From DATAXP01 sp036272935 (GTDB lineage: Bacteria; Planctomycetota; Planctomycetia; Pirellulales; PNKZ01), in contig DATAXP010000128.1 of assembly GCA_036272935.1 (NCBI GenBank), positions 1 to 33,300 on the forward strand: DNA of 33,300 bases. The letters run 5' to 3'. This document shows, one piece after another, positions 8,423 to 15,979 of the stretch. A model generated the notes under the pieces. It did not search any database, was not told the DNA's origin, and worked only from the letters and a program-made list of their open reading frames with translations. Made by a program: the position numbers and the translations under genes. Position 1 is the first letter of the stretch. Every line of letters begins with the position of its first letter.

Positions 8423-10738
8423 ATGCGAGACGCGCCCCCTCCAGCCCTGGTGGAACTCGTTGGCCGTTTGGGCCTAGCGACCCCTGCGCAGGTGTTGGCA
8501 GTCCAAGGGCACGTTGGACGCTTAGCACGGGGCTTGCCCAGGTTCGAGCAAGTCTGGGTCGATGCGCTGGCGCAGGCGCGCGTCATTACGCCGTTTCAGG
8601 CTGCCGAGATCAATGCCGGCCGCGGCGAGGCGCTAGCCTTGGGCCCTTATGTGCTGGCGCAGCCGCTCGAGTCGCTGGGCTGGGCCGTCGGCCACCGGGC
8701 CCGTGATGTCGGACGAAAGTGCGACGTGCGGATCGTCGTGGCCGCCGTGGGCAATGAAGCCGACGATGCGCGCCGACAAGCGCGGACCGAAGCACTCGCC
8801 GACTTGCTGCGGCGTTCGGCGCAAATCAATCACCGTGCCGTCGAGCCGATCGAAGCCTTCGGCTTTGCTGGCGACCGGTTGTGGGCCGCGAGCGCGTATT
8901 CACCAGGGCAATCGGCCGGCGAGTGGATGATTCACCACGGTCGGCTGAGTCCCGCAGCGGTGCGCGAGATCGCGCGGCAGATGGTCGACGGGCTGGCGGC
9001 GTGCGAGGCGGCCGGTGTGGTTCATGGCGACATTAGCGCCCGGCAGCTTTGGTTTCAAGCCGAGGGGCAAGTGCGGCTGCTGGGTGCGGGATTGCGCGGC
9101 ATCGTGCAGCCGACGGAGAGCTACGCCGCGGGCAATCTGTTGCCCGACGCGTACGATTACCTCGCGCCGGAGCGCATCGCCGACGGCACGGGGCCCACCG
9201 TGGCCAGCGACATTTACGCGTGCGGAGCGTTGTGGTGGCATCTGCTCGCCGGGCGAGCGCCGGTCGCCGGTGCGACGGGGCTGGCAAAAATGCAAGCCAT
9301 CCAAATGGGGCGCGTCGCCGACGTCGCTCAGCTAGTTCCCGAAACTCCGCAAGACGTGCAGGAGTTGGTACGTGTCTGCATGGCGCGCGATGTGCAACAG
9401 CGGCCGCGATCGCTTGCGGCGTTGGCCACACGGTTTGGCGGAGTGGCCGGAGCGCAGGAGAACACGCTCGTGGGTGAAAAACTGCTGGCTCGATCGCTCG
9501 ATCGCTCCAGCCAATGCCGATTGCGCCTTGGCCAGGCGCCGGAAGCGCGCAACCTGCGAAGCCGTTTACTGCGGGCAGGGGCCGTGACCACCGGCTGCTT
9601 GCTCGTGTTGATTGCAGCGACGTGGCCGCAATGGCAGGCGCGGCTGAGTCGCGCCGTTACGGATCGCATGAAGCGCGATGCGCCAGTGGCAGCCACACCA
9701 AGCGCTCCGGCTCAAACTCACTCGGCGCTAGCCCAGGGGCCGCGGAAGCCCGCCGTGCCGGGGACGGAACGCGTCGGCCCGTGGCCGGGAGCGATGTGGG
9801 AAGAAAACGAGTTGGTGCTCGATGCCTCAGGCCCGATCGACGTGAGCAACATTCCGCTGCGGACGGCGCAGGTGGTGCGCGCCCGGGCTCACGCGCGGGC
9901 CGAAGTACGCGTGCCGCCGGAAGGTTGGCGGATCGAAGCCGACGAGGTGCGATTCCAGGACATCGATTTCGTGGCCGCGTCGCCCGACACGGCGGCCATG
10001 GTGGTGCTGGCTTGCCGGCGTGCCGAGTTCCGCGGTTGCTCGTGGCAGGCGGCGCGCGGCGGGAAATCGACCGCCGCGATCGGTTGGACGCGCGACGAGA
10101 AGGCCGACGAAGTGGACGACATGCTTGTGGCGGGCGAGGTGCGATTGAGCGATTGCCTGCTGCAACAATTGGGTGCCGGCGTTCGCTGGTCGCAGCCGGG
10201 ATCGGTCGTGATTGAGCTGGCCAATGTGCTGTGCTTGGGACCGGGATCGTTGGTGGCGTTCGACCGTCCGCCGGAAGGGGACGAATCGCTGGAGTTGATC
10301 GTTTCGCACGTCACGCTTCGCGACGCCAATGCCCTGGTGTCGTGTGCCTGCCGACAGATTCCCGCCGATCCGGGTCGGCTGATCATCTCGGCCAAGGATT
10401 GTGCGTTCATGCCGACGGTGGATACGGGGCTGATTGTGTTCGACGGACCGACGCCGCCGGGCGCGCTGTTACAGGGTTTGGAATGGGTCGGCCAGGGGTC
10501 GGTATTGTCGCATGCCGTGCCGTTGGCGGTGTGGCGCGATGCGAAAGGCGAACTGCACGCTGCTGCCGACGAGTCGGTGCAAGCCGCGGGCCTCGTGCGC
10601 AGCGATGTCGGCTTTGCTGGCGACAAGTCGGCCGGGCCGGCGGCTAGCCGCATCGTGCGTTGGCAGGTGCCGCTACAATCGACAGAACCGCCCGGAATCC
10701 GGGAATCGAAACCGCTCCCCTCGGGAGCGCTGCGCTAG
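8423..10738 (+). CDS. Membrane pseudokinase (Ser/Thr kinase fold) with beta-helix-like extracytoplasmic domain
   Basis: This is a 771-aa protein; the ATG at 8423 is chosen over a GTG at 8333. The N-terminal module (about 1-75) ends in ITPFQAAEINAGRG and LGPYVL, as before many planctomycete kinases. The kinase fold follows (about 75-330), but catalytic elements are degraded: the Gly-rich loop reads LESLGWAVGHRA, the VAIK lysine is not visible (VRIVVAAVG), HRDLKPxN has become H201-G-D203-ISARQL, and DFG has become GAG (221-223). The structural APE (248-250) and SDIYACGALWW remain. One transmembrane helix lies near 385-403, then a Pro/Ala/Thr linker and a 320-residue beta-rich domain with repeated short strands and Cys, resembling a right-handed beta-helix. 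Expected role: non-catalytic sensor or scaffold. Ligand and partner are unknown. Confidence 0.8.
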   Translation: MRDAPPPALVELVGRLGLATPAQVLAVQGHVGRLARGLPRFEQVWVDALAQARVITPFQAAEINAGRGEALALGPYVLAQPLESLGWAVGHRARDVGRKCDVRIVVAAVGNEADDARRQARTEALADLLRRSAQINHRAVEPIEAFGFAGDRLWAASAYSPGQSAGEWMIHHGRLSPAAVREIARQMVDGLAACEAAGVVHGDISARQLWFQAEGQVRLLGAGLRGIVQPTESYAAGNLLPDAYDYLAPERIADGTGPTVASDIYACGALWWHLLAGRAPVAGATGLAKMQAIQMGRVADVAQLVPETPQDVQELVRVCMARDVQQRPRSLAALATRFGGVAGAQENTLVGEKLLARSLDRSSQCRLRLGQAPEARNLRSRLLRAGAVTTGCLLVLIAATWPQWQARLSRAVTDRMKRDAPVAATPSAPAQTHSALAQGPRKPAVPGTERVGPWPGAMWEENELVLDASGPIDVSNIPLRTAQVVRARAHARAEVRVPPEGWRIEADEVRFQDIDFVAASPDTAAMVVLACRRAEFRGCSWQAARGGKSTAAIGWTRDEKADEVDDMLVAGEVRLSDCLLQQLGAGVRWSQPGSVVIELANVLCLGPGSLVAFDRPPEGDESLELIVSHVTLRDANALVSCACRQIPADPGRLIISAKDCAFMPTVDTGLIVFDGPTPPGALLQGLEWVGQGSVLSHAVPLAVWRDAKGELHAAADESVQAAGLVRSDVGFAGDKSAGPAASRIVRWQVPLQSTEPPGIRESKPLPSGALR

Positions 10739-10888
10739 TCCACCCATGCGCCAAGCCTGCGGATGGCCATCCGTGGGCTTATTGCTTGTAAAATTTGCAA
10801 ACCGGCCCGATGTGTCGTAGGGTTCCGGTGTGGGCAGAACTTTTCTCGTCTGCGCTCTCGCTGCATCTGATCGGGACGGTAACGTTTG

Positions 10889-11068
10889 ATGCGACTGCTT
10901 TGGCGATTGCTGTGCGATGACGACGCCGCGACGGCGGTGGAGTACGCGGTGATGCTGGCGCTGATTCTGATCAGCGTCATTGCCGCGATCAGCACCGTGG
11001 GCGCGGGGGCGGGCGGCATGTGGGGCGGCAACCAGCGCTCGCTGAACAACGTAGGGTTTGGGTCGTAA
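10889..11068 (+). CDS. Flp/Fap-type type IVb pilin, small
   Basis: This 59-aa protein has a short basic start, an acidic DDDAATAVEY segment and one hydrophobic helix (ALILISVIAAI), then a Gly/Asn-rich tail. TAVEYAVMLALI is the classic Flp pilin N-terminal signature, with Glu at position 5 counted from TAVE-type processing sites. Flp pilins are cleaved by TadV-type peptidases and assembled by Tad secretion machinery. Here no tad genes are near, so it is an orphan. ATG at 10889 follows a TTG at 10886; either may be used. It lies 150 bp after the pseudokinase gene, on the same strand. Some planctomycetes carry several dispersed Flp genes. Confidence 0.82.
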   Translation: MRLLWRLLCDDDAATAVEYAVMLALILISVIAAISTVGAGAGGMWGGNQRSLNNVGFGS

Positions 11069-11077
11069 AGAGCAGCG

Positions 11078-11139
11078 AGCGATTACCAGTTAGCAATGAG
11101 CCGCCGTCCGGCTCATCGCTAGTTGCTAATGGCTAGTCG
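11078..11139. repeat. Imperfect palindrome spanning the Nudix gene stop codon
   Basis: Left arm AGCGATTACCAGTTAGCAAT... (from 11078) and right arm ending CTAATGGCTAGTCGCT form a long imperfect hairpin with matched elements GAGCCG/CGGCTC at 11098-11112 and TTAGCAA/TTGCTAA. It lies between the convergent Flp and Nudix genes. The right arm codes the last residues (ATSH) and TAG stop of the Nudix protein. Confidence 0.65.
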
Positions 11140-11656
11140 CTTTTCGGCGCAGCGATTCGTAGAACAGGATGCCGACAAGCGATTTGGCGTCTTGGATCCG
11201 GCCATCGTGGCACATCGCCAGCGCCTCCATCCAATCGACGATCATGTTCTCGATTTGCTCGCCGGCGTCGAGATTCGTGCTGCCGGCATGCAGGCCCGTG
11301 GCCAGGTACAGGTGCATGCGTTCGTTCAGGATGCCCGGCGACGTGAAAAACTGGCAAAGCAGCTCGATCGATTCCGCCCGATAGCCGGTTTCTTCCTCCA
11401 GCTCTCGCCGTGCCGTGTCGAGGGGGAGCTCGCCCGGCTCCAAGGTACCGGCGGGCAGCTCAATCAGCGTTTGATCGACCGCCGGACGACGGTTGCGGAT
11501 CAAGCAAACGCGCTGCTCATCGACCATTGGAATGATGGTCACCGCGCCGGGGTGCTGCACCGATTCGTTGACGTGCTCGGTGCCGTCGGCCGCCCGGAAT
11601 CGCTTGCGGACGACATTGAAGCGGCGCCCCTGGAAGACGGTTTCAGGCGCTGACAT
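11126..11656 (-). CDS. Nudix hydrolase, ADP-ribose pyrophosphatase-like
   Basis: This 176-aa cytoplasmic enzyme has a complete Nudix box: GTLEPGE followed by 7 residues, then RELEEETGY, satisfying GX5EX7REUXEEXGU. Upstream sits VTIIPMVDEQRVCLIRNRRP, and ELPAGTLEPGE is the form typical of ADP-sugar diphosphatases such as NudF/ADP-ribose pyrophosphatase. Such enzymes cleave ADP-ribose to AMP and ribose 5-phosphate. The C-terminal MHLYLATGL and EQIENMIVDWMEAL segments also match. The last four residues and the stop come from a palindromic repeat, so the native C-terminus may have been altered by insertion. It is divergent from the M50 protease gene. Confidence 0.9.
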   Translation of the reverse strand: MSAPETVFQGRRFNVVRKRFRAADGTEHVNESVQHPGAVTIIPMVDEQRVCLIRNRRPAVDQTLIELPAGTLEPGELPLDTARRELEEETGYRAESIELLCQFFTSPGILNERMHLYLATGLHAGSTNLDAGEQIENMIVDWMEALAMCHDGRIQDAKSLVGILFYESLRRKATSH

Positions 11657-11822
11657 CGGTCAAAACTCCTCAGCGAAAACGAGGGGTTGCCATCGGTTCC
11701 ATGCGGTGGTGGCCCCGAAGATTGCCGCTAGCCGCGGCGAGTGATAGGATAGTGCCGGACGTGATCTGGAATCTAGTCCTGGGGCGCACGGACGGCGTTA
11801 CCAGGTTTGCTGCTCGCCCGAT

Positions 11823-12845
11823 ATGCGTGATCTTCTGTCTTGGAACGTGTCGTTGGGGCGCTGGGCAGGCGTGCAGGTACGGCTGCACTTCTTCTACTTG
11901 CTCTTCGTGGCGTTCGCGCTGCATCACAGTTGGCGCGAAGGGCTACTCGGTTATGGTTGCGCGGCGCTGGCGATTCTGACGGTGAGCGCCTTGTTGCACG
12001 AGTTCGGCCATTGCGTCGCTGCTTGGCGCGTCGGCGGGAACGCCGAGCAGGTGTTGCTCTGGCCGCTGGGCGGCCTGTCGCACATCAACCCTTCGCAAGA
12101 CCCGCAAAACGAGCTGCTCACGGCGCTCGCGGGACCAGTAGTGAACTTCGCCATTTGCGCGGCGCTGGCGCCGGTGCTGGTGGTGCTGGGCGACGGCGCG
12201 GTGATGCCCGGCATGCTGAACCCGTTGGAACCTCCGGTGCCGATCGAAGCCGATTCGCTCGGGGCGCTGCCGTTGGTGCGCTGCGCCTTTTGGATCAATT
12301 GGATGCTGGCGCTGATGAACGTGCTTCCCGCGTTCCCGTTGGACGGCGGCCGCGCGCTGCGTGCGGTCCTTTGGCCGCGGTTCGGATACCGCACGGCGGT
12401 GCTGCTGGTAGCACGGACGGCGTACCTGACCGCTATCGTGCTCGGCCTCTTGGCGTGGTTTGCGGCCAGTGCCTATCCGTTCGCGCCGCTTCCGCTGGCG
12501 CTGCTGGCCGTGTTTTTGTTCTTCGCCGCCAAGCAAGAAGCGGAACGCTTGCAAGAAGGCGATTCGTCCGACAGTTCGTTCGGTTACGATTTTTCGCAGG
12601 GCTATACCAGCCTCGAACGGCACCTGCAGCCCAAGGCTCGCGAGCCGGGGCCGCTGCGGCGCTGGCTCGATCGCCGGCGCGAGGAGCGCGCCGAGCGGCA
12701 GCAGCAGCTCGAACAAGAAGAAGAACGCCGCGTCGACGACATCCTGGTCCGGCTGCACGAACTGGGGCGCGACGGGCTCTCGCCCGAAGACCGGGCGTTG
12801 CTCGACCGGGTGAGCGCTCGGTATCGCAACCGAATGCGCGGATAA
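11823..12845 (+). CDS. Site-2-protease-like membrane zinc metallopeptidase (M50) with C-terminal charged domain
   Basis: This 340-aa intramembrane protease has HEFGH (His59, Glu60, His63) in the first conserved membrane segment, the second motif PAFPLDGGRALRA (Asp174 as third ligand), and about six hydrophobic segments: near residues 15-40, 45-65, 95-130, 150-175, 195-215 and 220-240. This is the short SpoIVFB/rhomboid-neighbour style of M50 without a PDZ or CBS domain. The C-terminal 100 residues are cytosolic and highly charged, with an Arg/Glu/Gln coiled-coil-like stretch, ending in RVDDILVRLHELG and SPEDRALLDRVSARY. That tail is seen behind other membrane proteins such as some rhomboids. 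Substrate is unknown. It may have its own promoter, divergent from the Nudix gene. Confidence 0.88.
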   Translation: MRDLLSWNVSLGRWAGVQVRLHFFYLLFVAFALHHSWREGLLGYGCAALAILTVSALLHEFGHCVAAWRVGGNAEQVLLWPLGGLSHINPSQDPQNELLTALAGPVVNFAICAALAPVLVVLGDGAVMPGMLNPLEPPVPIEADSLGALPLVRCAFWINWMLALMNVLPAFPLDGGRALRAVLWPRFGYRTAVLLVARTAYLTAIVLGLLAWFAASAYPFAPLPLALLAVFLFFAAKQEAERLQEGDSSDSSFGYDFSQGYTSLERHLQPKAREPGPLRRWLDRRREERAERQQQLEQEEERRVDDILVRLHELGRDGLSPEDRALLDRVSARYRNRMRG

Positions 12846-13062
12846 CGATTCTGCCGGCGATGGGTCCGGCGCACCGGCGCCTGCTGGGCGCTGCGATCGC
12901 CACCCTCCGCACAGGCTGCAACGGCAGCAGACAACGGTCGTCATTTCATCGCCGCCAGGCCTGTGGCGGGTTTTGCCCCGTTGGAGTGTGTGACCTAGAG
13001 TTGCCGAACAGCGGACGATACTGCGCCCATACCCGCGCACGCCCTGGTTGAAAAAGGTCAAC

Positions 13063-14736
13063 ATGTCCACGGTCGCAACCAGCGAATTCCAATTTGCGCC
13101 GCAGGTGCCGCGAGCCATTCCAACAGGCGAATCGCTGGCCTCGCAGGCCGCCGCGCTCGGCATGTCGCTGCGTCGCACGATGCAGACCGGCTTCGTCGTG
13201 TTCGACGGCGCCACGGGGCGCGTGGTCTACGGAGCGGCCGATCTGCCTCCGATTGGCTGGAGCGCCTGGAGCGAAATGGCGCGCGAAGTGGCGCGCGGCA
13301 CGCAGGCGCGGTTCCTCGAAGAGGAAGACCCGATCATCTTGCATGCCATTCCCGTAGTCGCCGACGAGAAGTCGACCTTGGTGGCCGTGGGCATGTACGT
13401 GGTTCGTCCCATTGAGCACCCGGGCGACGTCGTGCGCGCCGCCGAGGTGTTCGGCGTCGCCGTCGAACAGTTGTTCCACTGGTGCCGCGGACAGCGGCCG
13501 ATCAGCGTCGCCACGATCGAGCGCATGACCGACGTGCTTTCGTCGCGGCTGCACGCCGAGGCTCGCATCGCGCAGTTGGAACGCGAGAACGAAATGCTCT
13601 CGTCGCACATCACGGCAACGCTGGAAGAAATCACGCTCATCTATCGGCTCACGCACAATCTGAAGCTGTCGAGCAATCGCGAGGACCCGGGCACGCTGGC
13701 CTTGGGTTGGCTGTCGGCCGTGATTGCCGCCGAAGGTTTCGCGATTCACTACCTCGACGTGGCCGACCAGGCGCTGGCAGCCAAGGGAGGCGGCGCCGGG
13801 CCGTTGCACATCACGCACGGCCGCTGCCCGCTCGATGCCGCCGCGTTTCAGGCGCTGGTGCAAAAGCTCGGCGCCGACGCCACGAGCCGGCCCGTGGTGC
13901 TGAACCGTCCGGCAACGAACTCGGCGACGTGGACGTTCCCCGAAGTGCGCGAACTGGTGCTCGTGGCGCTCACCGAAGGGGAACGCACGTTCGGCTGGCT
14001 GGCGGCGTTCAATCACAAGAGCCGCGGCGAGTTCGGCACGGTCGAAGCCAATCTGCTGTCGAGCATCGGCACGATCCTCGGCATCCACAGCTCAAATATG
14101 GATCTGTATCGGCAGCAGTCCGAGGTGCTGGCCGACGTCGTGCGGGCCATGTCGAGCGCGATCGACGCCAAGGACCCGTACACTCGCGGTCACAGCGACC
14201 GCGTGGCCCGTGTGTGCGTGCGGCTGGCCCAGGAACTGGGCTGCGACCGCGAGACGGCGAGGACCATATACATGGCTGGTCTGCTACACGACATCGGCAA
14301 AATCGGCATCGACGACAACGTGCTCCGCAAGCCAGGCAAGCTCACCGAGGCCGAGTTCGAGCACGTGAAGACCCACGTCGAAATCGGCTACCGCATCCTC
14401 CGGGACTTGCGCAAGATGCAGCACATGCTGCCGGTGGTGCTGCACCATCACGAATCGTTCGACGGCACCGGCTACCCGCATGGCCTGGCCGGCGAGAACA
14501 TTCCGTTCCTGGCACGGATCGCCGCCGTTGCCGACGCGTACGACGCAATGGCCAGCGATCGACCGTACCGTGCCGGCATGCCCGACGAAAAACTCGACGA
14601 AGTGATCCGGCAGGGAGCTGGCCGGCAATGGGATCCACGCGTCGTCGAGGCCTTTTTCCAGGCGCGCGACGACATTCGCGAACTCTCGCATCGCAACATC
14701 AACACCGACGAGCTGGCGGCGTTACAATTCAGCTAA
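13063..14736 (+). CDS. HD-GYP domain protein (c-di-GMP phosphodiesterase-like) with GAF-like sensor
   Basis: This 557-aa cytoplasmic protein starts at ATG 13063, which has an AAGG site 6 bases upstream; a TTG 15 bp earlier is less likely. Residues 1-150 form an unassigned N-terminal domain, 160-200 a coiled-coil (EARIAQLERENEML), and 195-355 a GAF-like domain. The HD-GYP domain occupies 360-540: H409-D410 in LLHDIGKIGI, HH in VLHHHESF, and G470-Y471-P472 in GTGYPHG, with DAYDAMASDRPYR after it. All recognised metal ligands appear intact, so c-di-GMP hydrolysis is plausible. No GGDEF or REC partner is adjacent. The following small gene is only 33 bp away and may be co-transcribed. Confidence 0.9.
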   Translation: MSTVATSEFQFAPQVPRAIPTGESLASQAAALGMSLRRTMQTGFVVFDGATGRVVYGAADLPPIGWSAWSEMAREVARGTQARFLEEEDPIILHAIPVVADEKSTLVAVGMYVVRPIEHPGDVVRAAEVFGVAVEQLFHWCRGQRPISVATIERMTDVLSSRLHAEARIAQLERENEMLSSHITATLEEITLIYRLTHNLKLSSNREDPGTLALGWLSAVIAAEGFAIHYLDVADQALAAKGGGAGPLHITHGRCPLDAAAFQALVQKLGADATSRPVVLNRPATNSATWTFPEVRELVLVALTEGERTFGWLAAFNHKSRGEFGTVEANLLSSIGTILGIHSSNMDLYRQQSEVLADVVRAMSSAIDAKDPYTRGHSDRVARVCVRLAQELGCDRETARTIYMAGLLHDIGKIGIDDNVLRKPGKLTEAEFEHVKTHVEIGYRILRDLRKMQHMLPVVLHHHESFDGTGYPHGLAGENIPFLARIAAVADAYDAMASDRPYRAGMPDEKLDEVIRQGAGRQWDPRVVEAFFQARDDIRELSHRNINTDELAALQFS

Positions 14737-14739
14737 CAA

Positions 14740-14757
14740 GGCCGCGTGGCCGCGGCC
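14740..14757 (+). other. GC-rich hairpin between HD-GYP gene and next gene
   Basis: GGCCGCG (14740-14746) and CGCGGCC (14751-14757) pair perfectly around a 4-nt loop, starting 3 bases after the HD-GYP stop. No T-run follows, so it is more likely an attenuator or mRNA-stability element than a full terminator. Confidence 0.4.
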
Positions 14758-14769
14758 GCTAAGCTGAGC

Positions 14770-15249
14770 ATGGCGCGTCAAAGCAGCGATCGAGAAGATT
14801 TGTTGGCCGAAGCCTCGGCACTCGTCGAGCGTGTCGAGCTGCGCGCCGGCGACGATCCGCCGGTGGTCGTAGGCTTCCACCGAGACGGCGCTGCGAGCTT
14901 CTACTTCGGCAGCGATCCGGTGTACCAGTTCAACGCCGAGCGACATCTGCGCCGCATGTTTGTCGGAGGAGATGCATTCAAAGCGGAAGCGGCGCGGCTG
15001 CTCCGTCTCGAGCGCAAACATGTCGGTGGCCGTGTCGAACTGACGACGCATGAAGTGGACGCCGAACATTCGGCAGCGCTGGTCGCGGAGATGTCACGTC
15101 ATCTCGGCGGGCTGCGATCGGCGCTGGAATCCGGGAACGTTCAATGCTTGCGGCAGGTGCCGATCGATGCCGATGTTCGGGAGCGCGTGCATCGCTGGCT
15201 GACAGCGCTTGCCGAACCGCTCAAGATCGCCAGCCGTGCCCAGCTTTAG
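14770..15249 (+). CDS. Small hypothetical protein
   Basis: This 159-aa soluble protein is charged and mostly helical. It begins MARQSSDREDLLAEASALVE and contains a beta-rich middle (VVVGFHRDGAASFYFGSDPVY) followed by FNAERHLRRMFVGG. It has no signal peptide, membrane segment or obvious catalytic motif, and I do not recognise a family. A GTG at 14746 would give 8 more residues coded by the hairpin region, so ATG 14770 is preferred. It follows the HD-GYP gene closely on the same strand, which hints at co-transcription and perhaps a partner role, but this is only position. Confidence 0.7.
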   Translation: MARQSSDREDLLAEASALVERVELRAGDDPPVVVGFHRDGAASFYFGSDPVYQFNAERHLRRMFVGGDAFKAEAARLLRLERKHVGGRVELTTHEVDAEHSAALVAEMSRHLGGLRSALESGNVQCLRQVPIDADVRERVHRWLTALAEPLKIASRAQL

Positions 15250-15314
15250 TGCTCGCGGCACAATGGTTGCACAACGTTGACGCTACTGTATTGCAATGCA
15301 AGACCCGCTCAGAC

Positions 15315-15323
15315 GAAGGAGAG
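15315..15323 (+). promoter_or_regulatory. Strong Shine-Dalgarno site
   Basis: GAAGGAGAG, 6-8 bases before ATG 15330, is one of the few strong ribosome sites in the window and fixes the start of the small membrane protein gene. Confidence 0.75.
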
Positions 15324-15329
15324 ATCGCG

Positions 15330-15818
15330 ATGAGCTCTACAACGGTTTGTAACGGATGTGCCCTAGGGGCGGGTTTGATGTATTTTTTCGATCCGCATCA
15401 CGGCCGGCGCCGTCGCATGATGGTCGAGAACCAGGTTGAGCAGTTCCTGGTCAACTTCGGCCGGGGGGTCGATGCCGCCGTGCAAGACATTCAGGACCGG
15501 GCCATCAGCCTGGCCGACGAGGTGACCGGGGTAGCGTCGCACAGCAGCACGCGGACCCGCACAAGCGACCCTGAAGCCAACGATCGTAGCGAAACCGAGT
15601 GCCTTAGCCCGGGCATGCGGGTGCTCGTAGGAGCCGCAGGATTGGCCTTTGGGGTCCATCTGACGCGCCGCCCCGGGTTGATCCTCGGTGCCCTGGGCCT
15701 GGCAGCCTTGGGAGCACAGATTGCCAGCGCAGTCCCTGCGTCGGCCGATGAACCTGTACATCGTCGGCCCACCAGCACGCCACCGCGCCAAGATCACCCA
15801 ACGCCCGCGGCAGTTTAG
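15330..15818 (+). CDS. Small membrane protein with MYFFDP-x-x-GRRRR motif
   Basis: This 162-aa protein starts after a strong ribosome site. A short hydrophobic N-terminus runs into LMYFFDPHHGRRRR, a motif found in bacterial membrane-anchored proteins that often carry BON or SRPBCC-type domains; here neither is seen. A hydrophilic helix with Asp/Gln follows (residues 40-70), then a Ser/Thr/Arg-rich linker, a second hydrophobic segment (VLVGAAGLAFGVHL, then LILGALGLAALGAQIA) and a Pro/Thr-rich tail. Two membrane segments with a cytosolic loop are likely. Function is unknown. The last two codons and the TAG stop are part of an inverted repeat. Confidence 0.78.
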   Translation: MSSTTVCNGCALGAGLMYFFDPHHGRRRRMMVENQVEQFLVNFGRGVDAAVQDIQDRAISLADEVTGVASHSSTRTRTSDPEANDRSETECLSPGMRVLVGAAGLAFGVHLTRRPGLILGALGLAALGAQIASAVPASADEPVHRRPTSTPPRQDHPTPAAV

Positions 15819-15894
15819 CCGCGGGGCTTGCCCCGCGCGTGGCAACCGACCCGAGCGACGCGGCTTCCATTTTGCTTGCCTTGGCCAAACTGCC
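15809..15894. repeat. 86-bp element with 12-bp terminal inverted repeats, holding a stop codon
   Basis: GGCAGTTTAGCC (15809-15820) is inverted by GGCCAAACTGCC (15883-15894), 11 of 12 matching. Inside is a strong hairpin, CGCGGGGC (15820-15827) with GCCCCGCG (15830-15837). The element contains the stop codon (15816-15818) of the preceding gene. No transposase or clear target duplication is visible. It looks like a miniature mobile element or a terminator. Confidence 0.7.
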
Positions 15895-15979
15895 TAATTA
15901 CGCTAAATGGAGTCGAAATCAGCCAGTTCTGGCTGGCTATCGCGTCCTCGGGCGCGCCATTGCCGCGGAGAAGATCAAC

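Noticed and set aside
11943..13214. Long minus-strand frame across the M50 gene and the start of the HD-GYP gene
   Set aside because: It crosses two well supported genes on the other strand and has shadow-like composition.
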